NCBI RefSeq assembly: GCF_019112545.1 | Contig: NW_025064923.1 | Span: 294,801-330,585, forward strand | Reading direction: 5' to 3' | DNA: 35,785 bases | From: Guyanagaster necrorhizus | Lineage: Eukaryota; Basidiomycota; Agaricomycetes; Agaricales; Physalacriaceae | In this document: positions 32,166 to 35,785 of the stretch, piece after piece | Layout of the letters: every line of letters starts with the position of its first letter | How positions within the stretch are numbered: position 1 is the first letter of the stretch | The notes under the pieces: model-generated | Told to the model about the DNA's origin: nothing | Databases searched by the model: none | The model's input: the letters and a program-made list of their open reading frames with translations, nothing else | Made by a program: the position numbers and the translations under genes

Positions 32166-32697
32166 TGTTATGATTTTTCCTATTTTCTTTTCTTTTCTCC
32201 TTGATTTATTCAAGATTGACTCCTATTTCTGCTTAGTCAGAGTGCCTAAATCTGGCACTTAGAATCATGAGAATACTTAGTCAGCAGCATTACCCCAATC
32301 CTGGTCACTGCTGTGAAGTCACACAACAGCACAATGACAGAGAAGTCTCTTTTATCTTTGTATAGCAGTAACAGCAGTAACAGCATAACAGCAGGACAAT
32401 ATCTTTTGTAGGTCTCTTAGTGATGCTGGACAAAATGCTATACAGCACCAGCAAAGACAATTAGATAGTTATATTCTTAGAATGATAAGGATTTAGTATT
32501 TAAGTAGTGTAGCTTTTACTGTAGTAACTTTAGCTTCAAGCTAAAGTTTATTCTTTACCATCTACTCTCAAGCAACTTGCAACCACCTTGATCACACAAC
32601 TCTGATAGTGTATCAGTGAACTCTAATAGTCAACCTGAAGTGCAAGGTTCTATTAGTTTATCACATGCTATTGGTCACATGGAATTTGGGCTTAATA
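32166..32697 (+). repeat. 3' LTR of E9
   Basis: TGTTATGATTTTTCC to GGGCTTAATA; the terminal CA has become TA. It aligns to the 5' LTR over 532 bp without gaps. TAGAG follows at 32698-32702. Confidence 0.94.
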
Positions 32698-33468
32698 TAG
32701 AGAATGGCAAAATAATTCTCACTGTGGACCTGCAGAAAGCCATACACATTTGTGCCATGCATCATGCTAATGACTTGGCAGTAAAGACCAATGCAGAAAA
32801 GAAGAAATGAACATTTGAAAAAATAATATCTGAATAGGCATGAGACTACTGAGATTTATTCAACAAAGAAAGTTTTGATAAGTTATCAGACCCAAAACTC
32901 TAGGATCATGCAATTGAACTAATCCCCAATGTCAATGCCAATCTGGACTGTAAAACATATCCACTTGGCAACAATGAATAACAGGAGCTCAATAAGTTCT
33001 TGGATGAGAACTTATCCAGTAGATGAATCTGGCCATCAAAGTTTCCAATGGCCTCCCTCTTCTTCTTTGTCAAGAAGAAGAATAGTAAACTTCAACTGAT
33101 ACAGGATTACTAAAAGCTCAACAAGATGACAATCAAGAATTATTATCTGCTTCTGTTAATCTCTGAACTCATAGACAAACTCTATGGCATCTAATACTAC
33201 ATCAAACTGAATGTCTGATGGGGCTACAACAATGTATAAATAAAGGAAGGAGATGAATGGAAGGCCATCTTTCACACTAATTGAAGACTATTTGAGCCTA
33301 CAGTTATATTTTTTAGCCTCACCAATTCATCAGCAATCTTTCAATAGATGATGAATGATATATTCAAAGATCTCATTCCCACTGAAAAGGTTATGATCTA
33401 CTTGGATGATATTCTCATCATATTTAAGACCAAAGAGGAACACCAACAGCTAGTATAATAAGTATTAG
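32698..33468 (+). pseudogene. E8 pol, second segment: RT, cut by E10
   Basis: Continuation of the E8 pol after E9: 'IENGKIILTVDLQKAIHICA' (from TAGAGAATGG), 'DPKL*DHAIELIPNVNANL', 'KKKNSKLQLIQDY*KLNKM', 'MNDIFKDLIPTEKVMIYLDD' with the RT active-site box YLDD intact at 33399-33410, and 'KTKEEHQQLV'. It stops at 33468, where the E10 LTR begins. Of the four RT copies here this is the only one that keeps YLDD, although several stops make it inactive. Confidence 0.9.
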
Positions 33469-33985
33469 TGTTATGATTTTTTCTCATTTTCTTTTCTTTT
33501 TCCTTGGAAATGACTCCTATCTTTGCTTAGTCAGGGCACTTAGGCCAGCACTTAGGACCATGGGAAGGCTTAGTCAGCAGCCCAGTCAGTCATGGTCTTA
33601 TCACACTGCTGTGTGCTATGGAGGGAGAGACAATACTCCTTTTGTTCTCAAACTGCAGCATAGCAGTAATAGCATAACAGCAAGACAACAGCTTTTGTGG
33701 AGAGCTTGGCAACTGCAGCAGCAACAGCTCTGCAAGAGACAACATCTTTTGTGAACCCCTATTTATAGTTAAATAACAGAATAGTATTTAAGTAGCATAG
33801 CTCTCACTATAATACCTCAGCTTTGAGCTAAAGTTTATTCTCTACCATCTTATCTCGAGTGACTTGCAATGCCTTGACCACACACCTCTATTGACACATC
33901 AGTGAACTCAGTCAGTCTAATCTGAAGTGTGAGGTTCTAAACTGTTTATCACATGTTGATAGTCATATGGAGTTTGAGCTTAACA
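33469..33985 (+). repeat. 5' LTR of element E10, 517 bp
   Basis: TGTTATGATTTTTTC to GAGCTTAACA, inserted in E8 RT. It keeps the ancestral CG in 'TATCTCGAGTGACTTGC' (33851-33867), where the E9 LTRs read TTGAGCG and TCAAGCA. TATTTAAG at 33785-33792 and AGCTTTGAGCTAA at 33819-33831 are 34 nt apart. Confidence 0.9.
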
Positions 33986-33986
33986 A

Positions 33987-33999
33987 TTAGCTTGAAGCT
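33987..33999 (+). promoter_or_regulatory. E10 self-primer binding site
   Basis: TTAGCTTGAAGCT pairs with AGCTTTGAGCTAA of its own LTR except at the two central bases. These are TG in both, as expected from an ancestral CG in each. Confidence 0.66.
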
Positions 34000-34041
34000 T
34001 CTAGCTTTCCTTCTTCAAGCCTAAAAAGCTAAAAGAACTGA

Positions 34042-35200
34042 ATGCTTTTCATCATCCTCTTCTTGACCCACAGGACAAAAAATTATAGGTCTTCCAATAT
34101 CAGCTCTATCAACTCTGAAGTACCCCCTTCCTCCATTGAATTGCTGACTCTTCTACTAGGAACCCTCACAACTAATATAATCAGAGAACATCAAACCCAT
34201 AATGTCACCTTTGACCAATTCCTCAATGGTCTTGTTACTGAGACCTGAATCACAGGAATCAGATCCAGACAAGGATCTAAAAGCATAAGCCAATCAGATC
34301 CTCTCCAAGCAGAAGAAGAACCTCTCCACAGTTCTCCATGCCTCCTGACCCCTGACACTGACACCACTGATGAACTGGTGAAAGAAGAGGAGGTTGAGCT
34401 CAGACAGCAATGGGAAAACAAGCTCGATAAAGAGCACTGACAGTTGGCTGGAATTAGCTGACCAGCAAAGAGGGGACCCTCCCCATCAACCCACCCTACC
34501 TAGGGCTGAGAATGGCCTGCAGGCACAGAATAGGATAAAAATCCTGAAGACAATCTCTATGCCTCAGATCACTAGAAAGAACCAGGAAACGATCAGGATC
34601 AAGATGCTGATAGACAATCAGGCACTAACAACAGAGACACAGAGACAGGAGGACTCCTGTCAGCTTGAGGAAGAAAGTGGTTTCCAGACACCGAATGGAA
34701 TGAAGATCCCAAAGATGACCCTTATGGGATTAATTGGTGGAACAACACCACTGAAAAAGGAGAAAGCAGTCCAGACAGACCCTAATCCAGCAGCTCAGGA
34801 AGTAGTGGCATCCTGGCTGATGATGAGTCCTTTGACTGGATCATCAAGGCCCAAAGGCCATCAGTACCTCAGATCAGCAATCAAACCCTTCATAAGTTCT
34901 TGCACAAGAAGCTCACCACTCTCTTCCTCAATGCAGACTTCTATAAGGAATTCCAAAATTACACCAAGTGAATGGAAGAAGAAAGAGAGTGGCAGCAGAA
35001 TGCCGAGACCAAGAGGGTATGAGATCTACCCTCCTGGGAGATCCCATATTGAAAGGACTCTGATGATTCTCAGAGCTGATACTGGCCTGAGGGAGGATGA
35101 AGAAATTGAAGAAGAGGAAATCATTCTCTTTGCAAGTAATCGCTGGGTGAAGCTTGTGAATGAAGAGGAACTGAAGAGGGAGGCCAGGATGGGATGATAC
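34042..35200 (+). pseudogene. E10 ORF1, divergent copy
   Basis: The ATG at 34042 follows 'AGAACTGA', the homologous leader. The frame carries 'SSIELLTLLLGTLTTNII' at about residues 31-48, in place of the stronger hydrophobic block of the other copies. It continues through 'VKEEEVELRQQWENKLDKEH' to 'FLHKKLTTLFLNADFYKEF' (about 34897-34953), the block shared with E6, E7 and E9. Stops replace mainly Trp and Arg codons. The end is not resolved; the frame passes into the gag overlap somewhere after 35000. It is more diverged in sequence than E6, E7 and E9 are from each other. Confidence 0.5.
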
Positions 35201-35640
35201 CTAAGAAATCAACCAAAACCCCAACTGATCCCTAGGAGTGAGAAGGCACTAGTATCAGGGATGCCTCTGGTACTATCAGAAGATGAATACTTGCTGTTCC
35301 CAGCAAGTACTCCACCACTCTGGAGGATTGACTCTTCTTCTAGAAGCAGCATGACATCTTGGCCTTCTGAAGAAAAGCTAAAATACCCAAACCCATAGAG
35401 ACTGCCAGTTCAGTGACCATTCACTGGACAACCCCCATCAGACGAAGCTGAAGGCAGCAAAGAACCTAAAAAACCCATGCCAATGGAAGACAATCCTGTC
35501 GCACTCACCCAAGGCTGGACTGTCAAGAATAGTCACATCATATGGAAGATGGTTTCTCTGCTGGGAAGCCCCATTGCCGATGACAGCTCCCTCCATTGTT
35601 TCTCAGGGCCTTCAAGTGGATGGTTGGGACCACTGTTATG
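34394..35640 (+). pseudogene. E10 gag N-terminal part in the +1 frame, with a 267-codon open stretch
   Basis: The frame +1 to ORF1 is open from 34394 to 35197. Its later part is gag-like: the acidic 'REDEEIEEEEIILF', 'LVNEEELKREARMG', and farther on 'GQPPSDEAEGSKEPKKP', 'DNPVALTQGWTVKNSHIIWK' and 'PIADDSSLHCFSGPSSGW', which match E9 and E7 gag. The first part of the open stretch overlaps the conserved ORF1 frame and is probably open by chance. The capsid block is not reached, because homology ends at about 35640. Confidence 0.55.
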
Positions 35641-35785
35641 TGCATGCCGCCGGCCTCTGTGTCACCTCAACCAACCACGAATCCAATCACTACCCACCGG
35701 ACTCCGACCGCTTCCCATTACCTACTAATTTCATTTCACCAGTATCATTTCACATCCGTATTTCACATTGTAATATCTAGACCCC
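35640..35785. other. CpG-bearing sequence beyond the E10 breakpoint; no gene seen
   Basis: After 'GGATGGTTGGGACCACT' the match to E9 gag ends. The next 145 bp contain about eight CpG, whereas the elements to the left contain almost none. This suggests a junction to sequence with another history: host DNA or a younger element. No coding signal is recognised. Confidence 0.55.

Larger units (their letters stand above)
22198..32697 (+). mobile_element. Element E9: complete Ty3/gypsy chromodomain retrotransposon with a secondary insertion, 10,500 bp
   Basis: Paired 532-bp LTRs, a primer site, ORF1, gag, pol, a polypurine tract and a 5-bp target duplication are all present. It sits inside the pol of E8. 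A 1,826-bp insertion at 27894-29719 splits its own pol, so the original length was about 8.67 kb. I count 34 LTR differences, 33 of them transitions, making it younger than E7. Confidence 0.95.

Noticed and set aside
7229..33468. Endogenous virus or envelope gene
   Set aside because: All pol domains fit fungal Ty3/gypsy chromodomain retrotransposons, and no envelope-like frame lies between pol and the 3' LTR.

Overview
The window is a repeat graveyard. I find no intact gene and no convincing host gene. Almost every base from about 1.6 kb to 35.6 kb belongs to decayed LTR retrotransposons, nearly all of them Ty3/gypsy chromodomain elements. The style of the Gag-Pol proteins (a protease with DSGC(T)-type active site followed by 'YNADGTKNQAG'-like sequence, then RT, RNase H, integrase and chromodomain) and the very strong CpG depletion suggest a filamentous fungus, most likely an Agaricomycete-type basidiomycete. 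That assignment is inference from family resemblance, not from a host gene.

Layout. (1) 1-656: 3' end of a Ty1/copia element (RNase H, polypurine tract, LTR). (2) 657-1640: no recognisable gene. (3) 1645-6875: antisense remnants of Ty3/gypsy elements (zinc knuckle plus protease; two copies of integrase C-terminus plus chromodomain, each followed by an LTR) with a large inverted repeat at 2850-3385 and two sense LTR fragments at 4871-5450. (4) 6876-7228: sense LTR (E5). (5) 7229-12548: element E6, with 5' LTR, ORF1, gag and pol up to the RT active site. (6) 12549-20713: element E7, complete from LTR to LTR (460 bp each). (7) 20714-22197 plus 32698-33468: element E8, split by element E9. (8) 22198-32697: element E9, complete, 532-bp LTRs, 5-bp target duplication TAGAG, itself carrying a 1,826-bp insertion at 27894-29719. 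(9) 33469 to about 35640: 5' part of element E10. (10) 35640-35785: CpG-containing sequence unlike its neighbours.

The sense family (E6-E10) shows an unusual consistent architecture: LTR, short 13-nt primer site, an extra ORF1 of about 465-498 codons with a conserved hydrophobic segment near its N-terminus, gag in the +1 frame relative to ORF1, and pol in the -1 frame relative to gag. The primer site is complementary to the predicted 5' end of the element's own RNA, as in the self-priming retrotransposon Tf1. The copies differ almost only by transitions, and CA/TG differences at matching sites point to loss of methylated CpG. Allowing for that decay, the self-priming match was perfect in the ancestor. 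All copies carry many stop codons and should be inactive.
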